From Podocnemis expansa (lineage: Eukaryota; Chordata; Testudines; Podocnemididae), in NCBI GenBank assembly GCA_007922195.1, contig ML681995.1:21611722-21675721 (forward strand): a stretch of 64,000 nucleotides of DNA, written 5' to 3'. Both the position numbers and the translations under genes were made by a program. Of the stretch, positions 11,945 through 22,829 are shown piece by piece. The notes under the pieces were generated by a model. That model did not search any database and had not been told where the DNA came from. It saw only the letters and a program-made list of their open reading frames with translations. Every line of letters starts with the position of its first letter. The stretch's first letter is position 1.

Positions 11945-12648
11945 GAAGTCAAATCACCTGTTGTAATGGGAGAAAAATCCAAACTCCCTATTAAGCCCTG
12001 AAGCAATGCAGTCAAATTTGCAAATACATTCAAGCTCCACAGCTTCTCTTTGAAGCCTTGATCTGGTATTGATCTGTCTGAGTACAGCAATTAGTTAATT
12101 GTCAGTGGAGTGATCAGAAAGATTGAAATGCTGATCCACTGGTTTAAGAATGTTGTAATTTCTAATGTCAGATTTGTGCCAATTTATTCTTTTTCTGCAG
12201 AGACTGGCCTGTTTGTCCAATATATAAGGCAGAGGGGCATTTCTGGCATATAATGGCATGAATCATATTGGTGGATGTGCAGGTGAATGAACCTTTGATG
12301 GAGTAGATGGTTTTATTAAGTTCTGTAATAGTGTCTTTTATGCAGATATGTAGGCAAAGTTGTCAGTGTGGTTTATTGCATGGATGTGTACCTGTTTTAA
12401 TGGTTCTGTTGTTAGGTCTGTAGTTGCTGATGAGTATCTGCTTAAGGGGGGGGGGGGGGGGGGGCGTGGTAAGTGAGGAGAGGTCTGTCTCCCAAGATTT
12501 GAGAATGTGAGGGATCATCTTGTAGAAGAGGCTGTAGGTCCCTGATGATGTGCAGTAGAGGTCTGACTTGGGGCTTATTGGTGATGACTAGTGGCGTTCT
12601 GTTGTTTTCTTTCTTGGGCTTCTCCTGTAGCAGTTGACTTTGGCCCAC
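11945..12648 (-). pseudogene. PLE polyprotein remnant: RT-GIY-YIG linker and endonuclease
   Basis: In PLEs one ORF encodes a reverse transcriptase followed by a GIY-YIG endonuclease thought to nick the target. Here, reading down from 12648, NNRTPLVITNKPQVRPLLHI and DLQPLLQDDPSHSQILGDRP give the typical segment after the RT. A poly-proline tract from the G/C run follows, then ISNYRPNNRTIKTGTHPCNK, FTCTSTNMIHAIICQKC and ALYIGQTGQSLQK, a well-kept GIY-YIG core (about 12193-12240), and finally GLNREFGFFSHYNR. There are in-frame stops and a frameshift after the core, so it cannot be functional. The RT domain is missing. I am confident of the family but not of its named clade. Confidence 0.82.
12446..12464 (+). 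repeat. G19 mononucleotide run
   Basis: Nineteen consecutive G. On the minus strand it extends a proline-coding C-run in the PLE ORF, where related elements usually have only a short proline pair. Confidence 0.95.
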
Positions 12649-12729
12649 CTGGCTCTGTCGATCTGTTTCTTCACTGCTGCAGGTGGGTACAGTAGTTTTA
12701 AGAATACAAAAACAAAAGTTTTAAGAATG

Positions 12730-12768
12730 CAAAACAAGCAAGGAGTCTAGTGGCACTTTTAAAGACAC
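12730..12768 (-). repeat. Penelope-like tail fragment abutting the 5' side of a PLE
   Basis: AAACAAGCAAGGAGTCTAGT and GGCACTTTTAAAGAC are the reverse complement of the PLE 3' terminus. It has the same orientation as, and lies directly upstream of, the PLE body ending near 12700. Confidence 0.65.
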
Positions 12769-13139
12769 ATGGATGAAATCCTGGCTCCATTGAAATCAGT
12801 GAGACTTTTTCTCTTGACTTCACTGCTGTCAAGATAACATATTTTTTGTCCAGAAAAGTAGTAGGTTCATTTAATCTCTAAATTGTACTCCTTAGAGGGT
12901 AATCCTTTTCCAAATGAACATTTTATTCTTAGGACAACTTAAAGACATGAGATGGAGCTATAAATTAGGAATGAGTAAATGGCAAGATTTTTTTTTTCTA
13001 GAGAAGAAAACAAATATGCATTTTAAAATTCTGCAAAGAATGTATTGAATTCTAGATCATGTAATCTTTTATCTATATAGTTTGATTATGTTGAAAGATT
13101 ACAAGAATCTTCATACATGCTCCAGAGTAATCATCCTAC

Positions 13140-13288
13140 TCCATTTTTGCTAACTTTTAAGACCAGGTTGGATACAATCCTGGCTTGGATGGTTTATTGG
13201 GAGTAGTCCTGCTTTTAGCAGGGGCTGGGCCAGATGACCTCATGAGGTCCCTTCCAGCGCTATAATTCTTTGATTGTATGATTCCAAT
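13140..13288 (+). repeat. CR1 3' end fragment
   Basis: The stretch TTTTAAGACCAGGTTGGATA, GGGCCAGATGACCTCATGAG and GTCCCTTCCAGC, ending in short TTGATTGTATGATT repeats, is the standard CR1 3' terminus in plus orientation, strongly 5'-truncated. Confidence 0.85.
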
Positions 13289-13501
13289 CTGTTGAGAAAT
13301 ATCAAATAATCCTGGTTGTAAAACTTTTGATTTTCAATATTTTTGAAGGGGATACATCCTTTGCAAAATTTTTGAATATCAGCTTTAATATTTGATTTCT
13401 ATTTTTAAATGAGCCATAGTATTAAATAGAATAGACAAACCTGGACCCTACATAGCAACTGTTATTAATAGATTGTCTTGTAGACATTATTACTAATATT
13501 A

Positions 13502-14265
13502 TGTAACCCCTCTGGGGTTTTAAAGAGCATTCCTTTAAATTTTTGCCCTGTGGGAGAGGGTTTGTGGAGTTGAGGAGGGGGGCTGGAGCTGCAGCGAGAG
13601 GCCCTGGGAAGGAAGCAGGGGAAGAGGCCCTGCCTGAAGCCAGGGAAGACAGAGCGGCTGACCTGGGATGCCAGGCCAGCACCCACAGAAGGACACTGTG
13701 CTGGGGAGAGTCGCCCAAGGACAGAGCAGGATCCAGTGACTGGCCGTCTGGAGCTGTGGGGCCGTGAGTACAGCACCTGGCACTCAGGGGGGAGGTTGTA
13801 GTTAGTTAAGTGGGGAGGGGGCCGCTCTGGGTTCGCAGAGAGTGGCAGAAGAGGCATCAGAGGGTTTTCTTTTGCTGGGAAAGTGCTGGTGCCAAAGACT
13901 AGGAGTTGCTGGACTGAACTCTGGACTGGAGCTGTGCTGGGACTCCTGAACTCATGGTGCAGAAGCAGAGCTCACGTCTGCCTCCAGCCTGCTGCATTGT
14001 TGGGCCTTGCAGGGCCCTGTGTTAGCTGTTACTCTGTGTTACTGCTGCGCCATCTCTCCTGTTGGTTTCCCCTTTGCACCTCTGTAAATAAACCTTCCCC
14101 ATTCCCATAATCCCTGCGCTATCCCAGTGTGTGTGTGGTCACTGTGGGGGTTTGGAACAGGTGCCCCTGGGGCAAAGGGGCTCTCCTTGCTGTGTTCCCG
14201 TGCACATCCTTCTCTGGTCAGAGCCGCTTGCAAGGCAGACTCAATCTGGCCACGTGGGTGTTACA
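13502..14265 (+). repeat. 5' LTR (764 bp)
   Basis: It starts TGTAAC and ends GTTACA, a 6-bp terminal inverted repeat of TG...CA type. A polyadenylation signal AATAAA lies at 14087-14092, downstream of a GC-rich U3/R region. It is directly followed by a primer-binding-site candidate. Confidence 0.88.
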
Positions 14266-14267
14266 CT

Positions 14268-14285
14268 TGGTGGCCCGTACGGGGA
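14268..14285 (+). promoter_or_regulatory. Primer-binding site candidate
   Basis: TGGTGGCCCGTACGGGGA starts with the TGG that pairs with tRNA 3' CCA and lies two bases after the LTR. I do not assign the tRNA species. Confidence 0.75.
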
Positions 14286-14371
14286 ACTCTTGCAGACACA
14301 AACCTCTATGTCACACACCTTGGGTGCTCCTTCAGAGTGAAAAGAGACCATCTGCTGGGAAAAAAAAGGGA

Positions 14372-14743
14372 ATGGAGAAAGAATTACTAGAAGACCTTTG
14401 CCGAGGGGCACAGATCTCAGTAGCCCAGGCTGTGCTGGTGGCAGGGTTCCCAGAAGAGATGGAACCCAGTGAAACTGAGGAGAGCCTAGGTGCAGTGGGA
14501 ATGCTGGGGAGAGTGAAGGTCCACACTCGTATTTACAGTCGTGAATTGAAGGGCACGATGGCACTGTGTACTCATTCCAAAGAACCAGATCCTGATAAAG
14601 TACCCAAAGAAGTGCAAGTGGGAGGTACCCCCTGGACAATTCTGGGGCCAAGACAGTCCTCTGCTAGCGCACCTTTGTTACTAGAGGTGGACTCATTCAC
14701 TCAGAAACTACAGAGTCTGATGGCAAATGAGAGGCAGACATGA
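14372..14743 (+). pseudogene. gag-like ORF fragment (123 aa)
   Basis: This is the first ORF after the LTR and primer-binding site, the place where gag begins in retroviruses and LTR retrotransposons. The ATG at 14372 opens a 123-residue frame beginning MEKELLEDLCRGA and ending in a TGA at 14743. It is hydrophilic and acid-rich, without a zinc knuckle, protease motif or any capsid domain I can recognise. It stops 45 bases before the inverted LTR fragment, so if it is gag, most of it has been lost. The gag assignment rests on position only. Confidence 0.55.
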
Positions 14744-14788
14744 GAGGAATTAATATTGGCATTAGGAGGGACTCCAACACCTGCAGCA

Positions 14789-15109
14789 CCCTCCCCACTT
14801 AACTAACTACAACCCCCCCCCTGAGTCCCAGGTGCTGAACTCACGGCCCCACAGCTCCAGATGGCCAGTCACTGGATCCTGCTCTGTCCTTGGGTGACTC
14901 TCCCCAGCACAGTGTCCTTCTGTGGGTGCTGGCCTGGCATCCCAGGTCAGCCGCTCCATCTTCCCTGGCTTAAGGCAGGGCCTCTCCCCCTGCTTCCTTC
15001 CCAGGGCCTCTCGCTGCAGCTCCAGCTCCCCTCCACAGCTCCACAAACCCTCTCCCACAGGGGAAAAATTTAAAGGAACCACGCTCTTTAAAACCCCAGG
15101 GGGGTTACA
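14789..15109 (-). repeat. Inverted LTR fragment (first ~320 bases of the LTR)
   Basis: It is the reverse complement of 13502 to about 13822, roughly 95% identical by eye, and terminates exactly at the LTR end (GGTTACA). With the 5' LTR it could form a long hairpin with a ~1-kb loop. Confidence 0.9.
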
Positions 15110-15113
15110 ATTA

Positions 15114-16642
15114 TTTGTATTATTGTTGAACCTAATGTAATGATCTTGAGGGTTCATTAAAGATGATACTACAGAATGAGTAAGGAATAGAACTTTAATC
15201 ATGCAGACAAGTATCCAGGTGTGTACCTGGGAGCAGCCATGTTAAATCTACTCTGGGGCACGTCTCCCAATTTACACAACAATGCCCCATGCTAGGGAGT
15301 GTCTCTAAATTCACAACCTTCTACAAGCATATCACTACACCTAGGAGCTCCAGTCATGTACCAGAACTTTATTGTGCGAGGTACTATATGGATGTGTCCT
15401 GTTATAGTGTCTCTTGTACAAGTTTTCATATTCTTAATCAAAATATTATTAATTCATTAACCTGGTCAGATAATCAGTGTGCAAGACACTGCAGGGTTGT
15501 TTCCATTATGATGAGAAATCAAGAATATCAGCCATGTCTCTGTCTTGGTGAAATCTTACTTATTTGGAAAAATCTGTAGGAAGTGTTGTTTTCCTGAACA
15601 CTGTAGAAACAAAGTATACCAGACTACTTTCTTGCTCAGCAATCCCCAACTCTACCAAGCTCTGTAACCAAGAGCCTCTGTGTCTGCTTCCTTTCAGGAT
15701 CTCAATCACAGCTCTTTATTTTTTCTCGTGGCTTTTTACCTCTAAAAGACAGGCTGCAAAACTCATCTCTTCCCCCTCTGCATATTTTCCCTCCCATCAC
15801 CCTTCCGAGGTTTAAGTCAAACCTGTAATTTGCCTGGGTCAGTCTCTTGTTCACGCCTATCTTTGCTATGTAATATAGATACATAATAATGGAATGTAGT
15901 TGTTCCTTTGATGGAATCTGAGTGTGTTTGGAACACTCATTAACTTTAACAGACAGCCTTTGACTCAGTTTCTCACCTTATGATAGCCAGTAGCACATTT
16001 CAGCACAATATTTAAAATAAATGTAAGTGAACAGACAGAGCTGTTCATGATGGACAAGCTGATTTGAATAACCACACTGAAAGCATTTTAATGCTCAAAA
16101 TGTTTAAAGCTAACTCAACGTGAGCAAAGTAGAACATATCACTCCAGACCCTCAGGTTAATAGTCCATCTCACTCATTTTCCATCCATTTTAAAAATCCT
16201 TTGAAGTTCTGCATCAATTCTTTCTCGTTTAGAGGCATTATAATAACCCACTTATCCCCCACCCCCTTAATTCAACAGAAAGCTATGTCTACACTTGTGC
16301 TCCTCATCCCACTTATCTTTTGGACAGCTGACAACCATCACAAAATGAGCGCTACATCATGGTGATCTTTGAGTATGGAAAATATTAGGGTTAATAATCC
16401 AGTGCCCTGTGGCTGTTTTGTAGTACTTGGGTACAGAGAGTTGCCATTCCTCTGGTTTAATGGCCTGGAAAGAGTATCCTGGCATAGGAGAATTCTCTCA
16501 CTGTGATTCATCCACAAATTTCCCTTTCCGGTGCATGGGGTAGGGATTGTGACAGGGGAAAGGGAGCCTTTTCCCAGTAGCCAGAACAGGTCACCTTGGT
16601 GGTCAGCGAATGGTATAAGATAAAGCTGCAATTCGTCTTCTT
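15114..16642. other. Unassigned AT-rich sequence
   Basis: No gene or repeat recognised; only short chance reading frames. Confidence 0.3.
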
Positions 16643-17060
16643 GGCAATGTCTATACTACAAAAGTTAGTTTGAATTAACAAATTTGAACTAATAAGTTCG
16701 ACCTTAATTCAAACTAAACCCACCTTTAATAAGCTGAATTAACAAAGTGCACTAATTTGACTTAAAGGTTATGTTGAATTAATGCACTTTGTTAGTTCAC
16801 ACTAACTGTCCTAATTCAAATTTATTTCGTTCGAATTAAGGCTTAATCCTGATCTACATTGTCCTTAGTTTGAACTAAGAATCAAACTAAGCACTTAGTT
16901 TGAACTAAATTCAAATATTACTAATTCAAACTTAGCTTTCATTAGTTTGAATTAAGGAATTCCTTCATTCAAACTAGTGAAAGTCTATGGTGGATGGAGA
17001 CTAAGTTAGTTCGAATTAAGGCTCCTTAATTCAAACTAACTTGTCAGTGTAGGCACACCC
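16643..17060. mobile_element. Harbinger-type MITE, family A (418 bp)
   Basis: The ends GGCAATGTCTATACTAC and GTGTAGGCACACCC are inverted repeats, and the inverted similarity continues inward (AGTTAGTTTGAATTAA at both ends). The interior is dominated by TTAGTTYGAACTAA-type palindromes, including intact TTCGAA centres. The flanking triplets CTT and CTA differ by one base. Confidence 0.85.
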
Positions 17061-19204
17061 CTACTGATTTGCCAAGAGACTAGGTCAGTGCCTACTGTCC
17101 CCAGGATTAGGAAACCATACACAACCTTACAGCTATGTTAATACCCCTTTCCTCTGAGACTGGGCACGTGCCACTTTGTGCTTAGCTTGGCAAGAGAAGC
17201 TAGTTCCTTATCTGTTGTTCAGTTCACACTCATGGCAGACGTAGACCACTTGAAAGGCAGTCTTAGAGAGAAAAAATCAGTTTGTATTCTCACTCTAGTC
17301 TCCTAAATTCATGAGAAAGTATCATTGTTCTTCTCCTTCTTACTGCTCTCCTTTGAACTTCCCTTCCTTAAATATTATTGTGGGCTTTCCCCATAATACT
17401 GTACACAAAAAGTTGCTAAAATTTGATAGTAAGGAATCCACCCTCTAAAAATGGGTGCCAAATGCATGTGAAGAATTTTTCCTGTTGGATGTAGCAGGCA
17501 AGTAGGGATACTTGATTATTCATGAGCATTTTGTCAGCACCTGCTGGCCTTCACCCATGTTATATAGTCAAGAGCCAGCTCAAGGCAGTTAGAAGCTCCT
17601 TCAGCTGTCCTAGGCATTTCTCCACCAGGTGGCATTCTTAGTTAATTCTCTCTAAAGCTCTGTAGACTGCATAGAATATATTATTGTTTTAGTCAAGACC
17701 CTCTTGGCTTTCATCAGTGCATACCACAGTGTGTTTTATATAAACATTAAAAAAGTTAATGCAAACATCAGTTTCTTATCAAATTATAAAGAAAAAAATG
17801 AGCTATTTTGAGGAGTTTGATTTTGTTTTCTTTTTTTTTTTAAAGCCTCAGGCTGCTATCACTTTTGTTTTCTGTCTCTCATGATGCCTGCCAAGTGGAT
17901 ATTCAGAAAAATCAAATCGGACCATGAAGCTGATTTTTTGTGAGTATGTGTTTATATTAAATGAGTCATTTTTTCCCTCTGTCTCTAGGCTGGGGATCCC
18001 CTACTGAACCTTTGCATCAATTACACAAGGGGACCTTTAACCAGTCATCATTGGTAAAAGGAGCAGGATTTTAATCAAAACATGTGGGGAGGGGGGAAAA
18101 ACCTTTGGTTTTGCTATGCTTTACACAGTTTCACCTAATCTACCAGGATACAAATAATAAATGTATCTTCTAAGCATCTATCAAATACCATCTTATTGAT
18201 TCATTGATTTATTTCAGCTGGTTATATGTAGACAAGATTACAGATACTAACAAAGGACTTGAAATATTCATAGTAAGTACCATAGTACTTTTGGAAGCTG
18301 GTTTTTCTGTTCCAAAGACTCCGGAAATTGAAAACAGAAGACTGATGGTTGCAATTTGTGACATGCACTGACTGCCAAGTATTAAAGCCTTGTATTTTAA
18401 AATGTTTTGTACCATTGATTCCTCTTGTTACCCTTAACACATATTACCTAAGGTTTCTGATTGTGTGTGGAAATGTATTTTTTTGAAGGTTTGTAACATG
18501 AAGGATCCAAAAAGTAATGAACAGACAAAAACTCAGCACCTTGTCAGATTCAAATTAAAAATTCATAAAGGATAATTAGACCAAAATAGCTACTGAATGT
18601 ATGCAAAATGAACACAGAGTGAAGACAAATCATTCTGAATTCTAATGTATCTACATTATGTACCATATTTAAAGTTCCAAGAATGCATAAAGTAGTCTGT
18701 TAAGATGAAATGTTCTGATCTATGCCAAACTTATTTCTCATTTGCCTTCTCAAGGCATTCAATATTTTCACGGGCAGACAAAAATGATTTTGCAGATGCA
18801 CTTGAATAAAAGAGCTGGGGTGACTGTCCCGTATACCTAGCAATAGCACAGACAATACTTTCAAGCTGAAAGTAACTGATTAATAAAACCTTGATTATCA
18901 AGGTGCTTTGCCATGAGGGAACTGGTAATTTAATACAAGCATTTGGCACTGTCTGACACTGCTCCAAATCCTTGTTCTTGTTTGGTAGAGGTTGAGAGCT
19001 GTTGCCATCTGCTAGATGTTTGTTTGGTCTATGTGAACCAAGCTGGTCTCATTTCATTTCCTAGTACAGATGTCAGCATCACAAAGAACACTGTCACAAC
19101 TGGCAGTAGGTGGATTATTTGCTGGCAGTCTCCTCAGAAAAGTGGGGGATTAGAGAAGCCAAGGAATCTAAAGTGGCTTGTCACCTCTGCAGGAAGCCTG
19201 CTCT
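17061..19204. other. Unassigned AT-rich sequence
   Basis: No gene or recognised element. Poly-T and poly-A stretches occur (for example 17831-17842). Confidence 0.3.
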
Positions 19205-19295
19205 GTGGAACTTGAAAGTTTGTCTCTTTCATCAACAGCAGTTGGTCCAGTGAAAGGTATTGCCTTACTCACCTTGTCTCTCTCATCCCTTCATG
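19205..19295 (+). repeat. Second-type PLE/SINE-like tail fragment
   Basis: GTTTGTCTCTTTCATCAACA, GTTGGTCCAGTGAAAGGTAT and CTTACTCACCTTGTCTCTCT match the copy at 21020-21112. From memory, this is a common turtle-type repeat tail (AGTTGGTCCAATAAAAGATA); its membership in PLEs is inferred from its similar style. Confidence 0.5.
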
Positions 19296-19487
19296 CAGTC
19301 CCTCTAGGCCATAATGGACAAGCTTGAACTGTGACTGCATGTGTAGAAAATGGACTTTTTATGTGAATAGAGGGCTTCAGCCACCAGATGAATTCAATGA
19401 ACTAAAACAATCAAAAACACTCTCTTGTTGCCTTCCATCACTGAAACCAAACATACATACTTTAGAGTAATTTTGTCTTGATGCCAG

Positions 19488-19637
19488 GGGAATCTTCGTT
19501 GTTGGAAGTTTTTAAGAGCAGGTTAGACAAACATATGTCAGGGATGGGTAAAGATGGTACTTGGTCCTGCCTGAGTGCAGGGGACTGGACTTGATGATGT
19601 CTCATGGTTTCTTCCAGTTTTTATGATTCGGTGATTT
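19488..19637 (+). repeat. CR1 3' end fragment
   Basis: TTTTTAAGAGCAGGTTAGAC, TGTCAGGGATGG, AGTGCAGGGGACTGGACTTG and the terminal TATGATTCGGTGATT match the 3' end of the CR1 copy at 22712-24556. Confidence 0.88.
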
Positions 19638-21019
19638 ACTATAACTACAGGGCTGCTATGCCACAGTCCAGAGACGAGTATAAATACCCCCTTTCATTTG
19701 TGAGCTCCATAGTAATCCAGTAGCCTAGAGTAGACGTTCTGGTTCTGAATCTCCTGGGAAGCTTTGCCATTGACTTCAGTGGGCACAGAATCAATCTGTT
19801 GGCTAACAGCTTCAGTTGAGCTCTCTCTCCCAATGATGAATGTCATAGTTTCTACCCACTGGGCAGCAGGGATTCCAGGGGGAAAACTACCAAAACAAAG
19901 CAGAGATGACCACTTTGGTTTGTAAAACAGAAGGGAGGAGAAATAGGTGTTTTGGCTTGTAAAACTGGGAAAGAGGTCTCATTCAGGCTTCCTGCTGTGC
20001 ACTCTGAAGGTCAGGATGGTAGATGGGACTCTCACCTTTCATTGCAATAAGACTCTTTGGGGTTCTGATGAATGTATTCTGGATCAGGTAAGCTGTCAAC
20101 TCACTTCTTGTTAGGACTCCACTGTAACCTGGTGATATATAGATGCTGCTTGTCATTAAGGTTGCCCTTTTCAGAGAGGTTCATACTGATTTGTTGATAG
20201 AAAATTTACCCACAGAAATGCATTGATCTCTCTGGGTATCTTTCTTCATATATCTTATTTCCTTCACAACCTTAGTTTATTCTTTTGTTTATTGATTCTC
20301 TCATGAACTCATTTTCCATTTAAGTTTCTGTTAGCTCAACATTTTCTGCAGTTTTATAGGTTTTTATTACTTTCTAAGTGTATTTTTATTGCAGTGTGGA
20401 ATCTTCAGTGAGGTTACTTAAGGTAAAGGTTGGAGACTCTGGGCCATCACCAAACAGATTAAGAATTAATCAAGGACTTGATCAAAAGCCCCGGAAACTC
20501 CAAAATTAAAGGGAAATGTTATGCATGTGCAACTTGCCTAAACTAATGTGGCTATTGGAACCTTATGGAATTTTCTCACTTTTCCATGTTTGATTAAAGC
20601 CAGGTCCTGATCCTGCAAATACTATCATGCATGCTTAACTTTATGAACATAAATAGACTCATTGAACTAGATAAATAAGTTGTTTAGCATGTACCTAACT
20701 GTCTGCAGGATTTCAGCCTGCATCTTGAATTAATTCTAAATTTTAATTTAACTTCACTTACCTGTAAGGACAAGGAGGAGCTGTTTGTTTGTTTGTGAGT
20801 TGCATATTCTCCAGGTTTTGTACCAGATCTATTTGGTGTGCATGGTGTAGGAGGTACAAAATGTTTTAACCAAAAGGGCTTGTTTGTTTCTTGAATAACA
20901 TCAGTATTATAACCCAAATCACTGAAAAATCATCAGACATCCCCTTGACCCTATCTACAAATCAGAAAAAATCAGAAGATCTTTCTTTTGAAGATAAAAA
21001 CCTTTGTGTAAGATAGAAA

Positions 21020-21112
21020 GTTTCTTTGCCACCAAAAGAAGTTGAGCCAATGAAAGATATTCCCTTACTCACCTTGTCTCTCTAATATCCTGGGACCAGC
21101 ACAACTACAACA
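21020..21112 (+). repeat. Second-type PLE/SINE-like tail fragment
   Basis: AAGTTGAGCCAATGAAAGAT, TTACTCACCTTGTCTCTCTA and ATATCCTGGGACCAGCACAA belong to the same family as 19205-19295. Confidence 0.5.
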
Positions 21113-22711
21113 TTGGAAATAATAATTCATAATGAACAATTAAAAGGACACTTTGTGTTCTCTTTATTTGCCTTCTGTTTTTTTAACTTTTAAGTTTCAT
21201 ATTTTAAACTTTTGTACGTAAACAGATGTTACAAACTTCTTTCTTTTTGTATTTTAATCAGAAATTCTCATAGTAACATGACCCCAGAAACTGGGGCTTT
21301 ATGACAACCTCCAAATATTGCACAATTCAGAATATATTTGCAGGAGCTGGTAACGCTATCACAACAAGTGACTTTATTTCACTTATAAACTCCACTCAGC
21401 ACAAAGTTTCCCAACCTCCAGTATCTGAAATTGTGTACAGATATGTTAGCCAAACATCCATGCAATTAAATGGCTGTGCTCACAAATGCACACCGCATCT
21501 ATCTTTAGCCTTAATATAATTTTCCACTGTGCAAGTTTAATCCTGCTTTGTGAAATTTCCATGTGTTTGGGAAAATTTTCCACTCTTAACAAACAGCATG
21601 ATGAACATGACATACTAATTTTCAAGTTTCAAATTCCAGTCTTTTCTGGATTATTTCAAAAGTGGTCTTTTTTTTTCCTTCTTAAAAAAATAGGAGTATT
21701 GATTTCCTTTTCTTTCTCTCTCTTTTTTTCTCTCTCATAACTCTAAAACAACCATGGGGAACTGAGCTAAAACTTATAGGGAAAAACAAAGTATGAAAAG
21801 ATCTGAACAAAAGTCAACTGTTTCATCAGACCTCTATGAGCATCTGAAAACAGGTTTAACATGGAAATGTGATCTTAAAGATGTTTTGATTGGCACAAAT
21901 ACTAATATATAGGCTGGAAGTATAAAGTCCCTTCTGATTAATATTATTGCCTTATTTCAATCTTTTTGTATTTTTCCTTCATGTAAGAATTAGAATAATG
22001 TAATCTTTCTGACCAATACTTTAGACATTCATACAAGGCAAAACAAAAAACAAAAATCATTTTTCTAAGCTGAGGTATATTCTTGTATACATCAGTCAGA
22101 CTGTCTCATGTACAGTCATATATAAATGCATTGCCCTTTGATGCAATATATTTTTTGCTACTAACTATATCACTATGTTAATTGAAAATTTTATTCACTA
22201 CACTCTTTTGTAATGCAGTTTAGAATCTGAATAATAATAAAAATACTTCTCTGGGTAAGGTGAGTTACCTGTGAAATTTCTGTGCATGAGCCATGATATT
22301 TGTTGTGTTTGAGACTCAAAAAAGGAAAAGAGAGGCTCAAAAATTATTAGGTGAATTATTTATAACTTTACAAAATAACTGACATCTTGGAGCAGTGCCA
22401 GATAAACGAATTCTAGAAGCAATGTGGGATTGTCATAGTCATTAGGATGCTAATAACCAAAATGCTTTTCCAGCTTAAGCTTACACAGCTGTGTTACAGA
22501 GTAGCTTTACTGGAACTGTGCTCTGGGAGCCCCCCAAACGATTTAAGCTTCTGTAATTTGTAATTGTTACCTGGGTATTATTTGCACTCCCCTATCAATT
22601 ACTGGAGAAAGGGACTGTGCGCATGAAGGAAGTTTCTGATGCTCCATCCACACATTACCCTACTGGAGCTAAAGTCCTAGGTTTAAGACAACATCTCTTT
22701 GAAGCAGAACT
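21113..22711. other. Unassigned AT-rich sequence
   Basis: No gene or recognised repeat is visible. Pyrimidine-rich stretches lie near 21660-21735. Confidence 0.3.
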
Positions 22712-22829
22712 ATGCTGACGTAGGGAAGAGCAGTAAAAATGGGTTAGGATCAGAAGCTAAGATAGGGAAAAAACAAGTTAAAAACTACCTAGACAAGTTA
22801 AATGTCTTCAAGTCACCGTGGCCTGATAT

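Larger units (their letters stand above)
11523..12700 (-). mobile_element. Penelope-like element, 3' half, minus strand
   Basis: Read on the minus strand, this is the end of a Penelope-like element: a linker after the RT, the GIY-YIG region and the 3' tail ending at about 11523. It aligns along its length with the plus-strand copy at 61-788. An hAT MITE is inserted at 11743-11930. A run of 19 G/C at 12446-12464 lies where the linker meets the GIY-YIG part. A separate PLE tail fragment in the same orientation lies just upstream of its 5' end (12730-12768), reminiscent of the tandem partial copies known for PLEs. Confidence 0.85.
13502..15109 (+). mobile_element. Rearranged LTR retroelement: LTR, PBS, gag-like ORF, inverted LTR fragment
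   Basis: The unit begins with a complete LTR and ends with the first ~320 bases of the same LTR in inverse orientation, so both outer ends are the U3 terminus TGTAAC. A 4-bp duplication, ATTA, flanks the entire unit (13498-13501 and 15110-15113), showing that it integrated in this form. A 4-bp duplication fits an ERV class I-like or Gypsy-like integrase; the sequence does not decide between them. Polymerase and envelope regions are absent. Confidence 0.85.

Noticed and set aside
13465..13857. Open frames on both strands of 13465-13857 and again at 14861-15140
   Set aside because: These lie in the LTR and its inverted copy; the similar peptides are explained by the inverted repeat, not by a gene pair.
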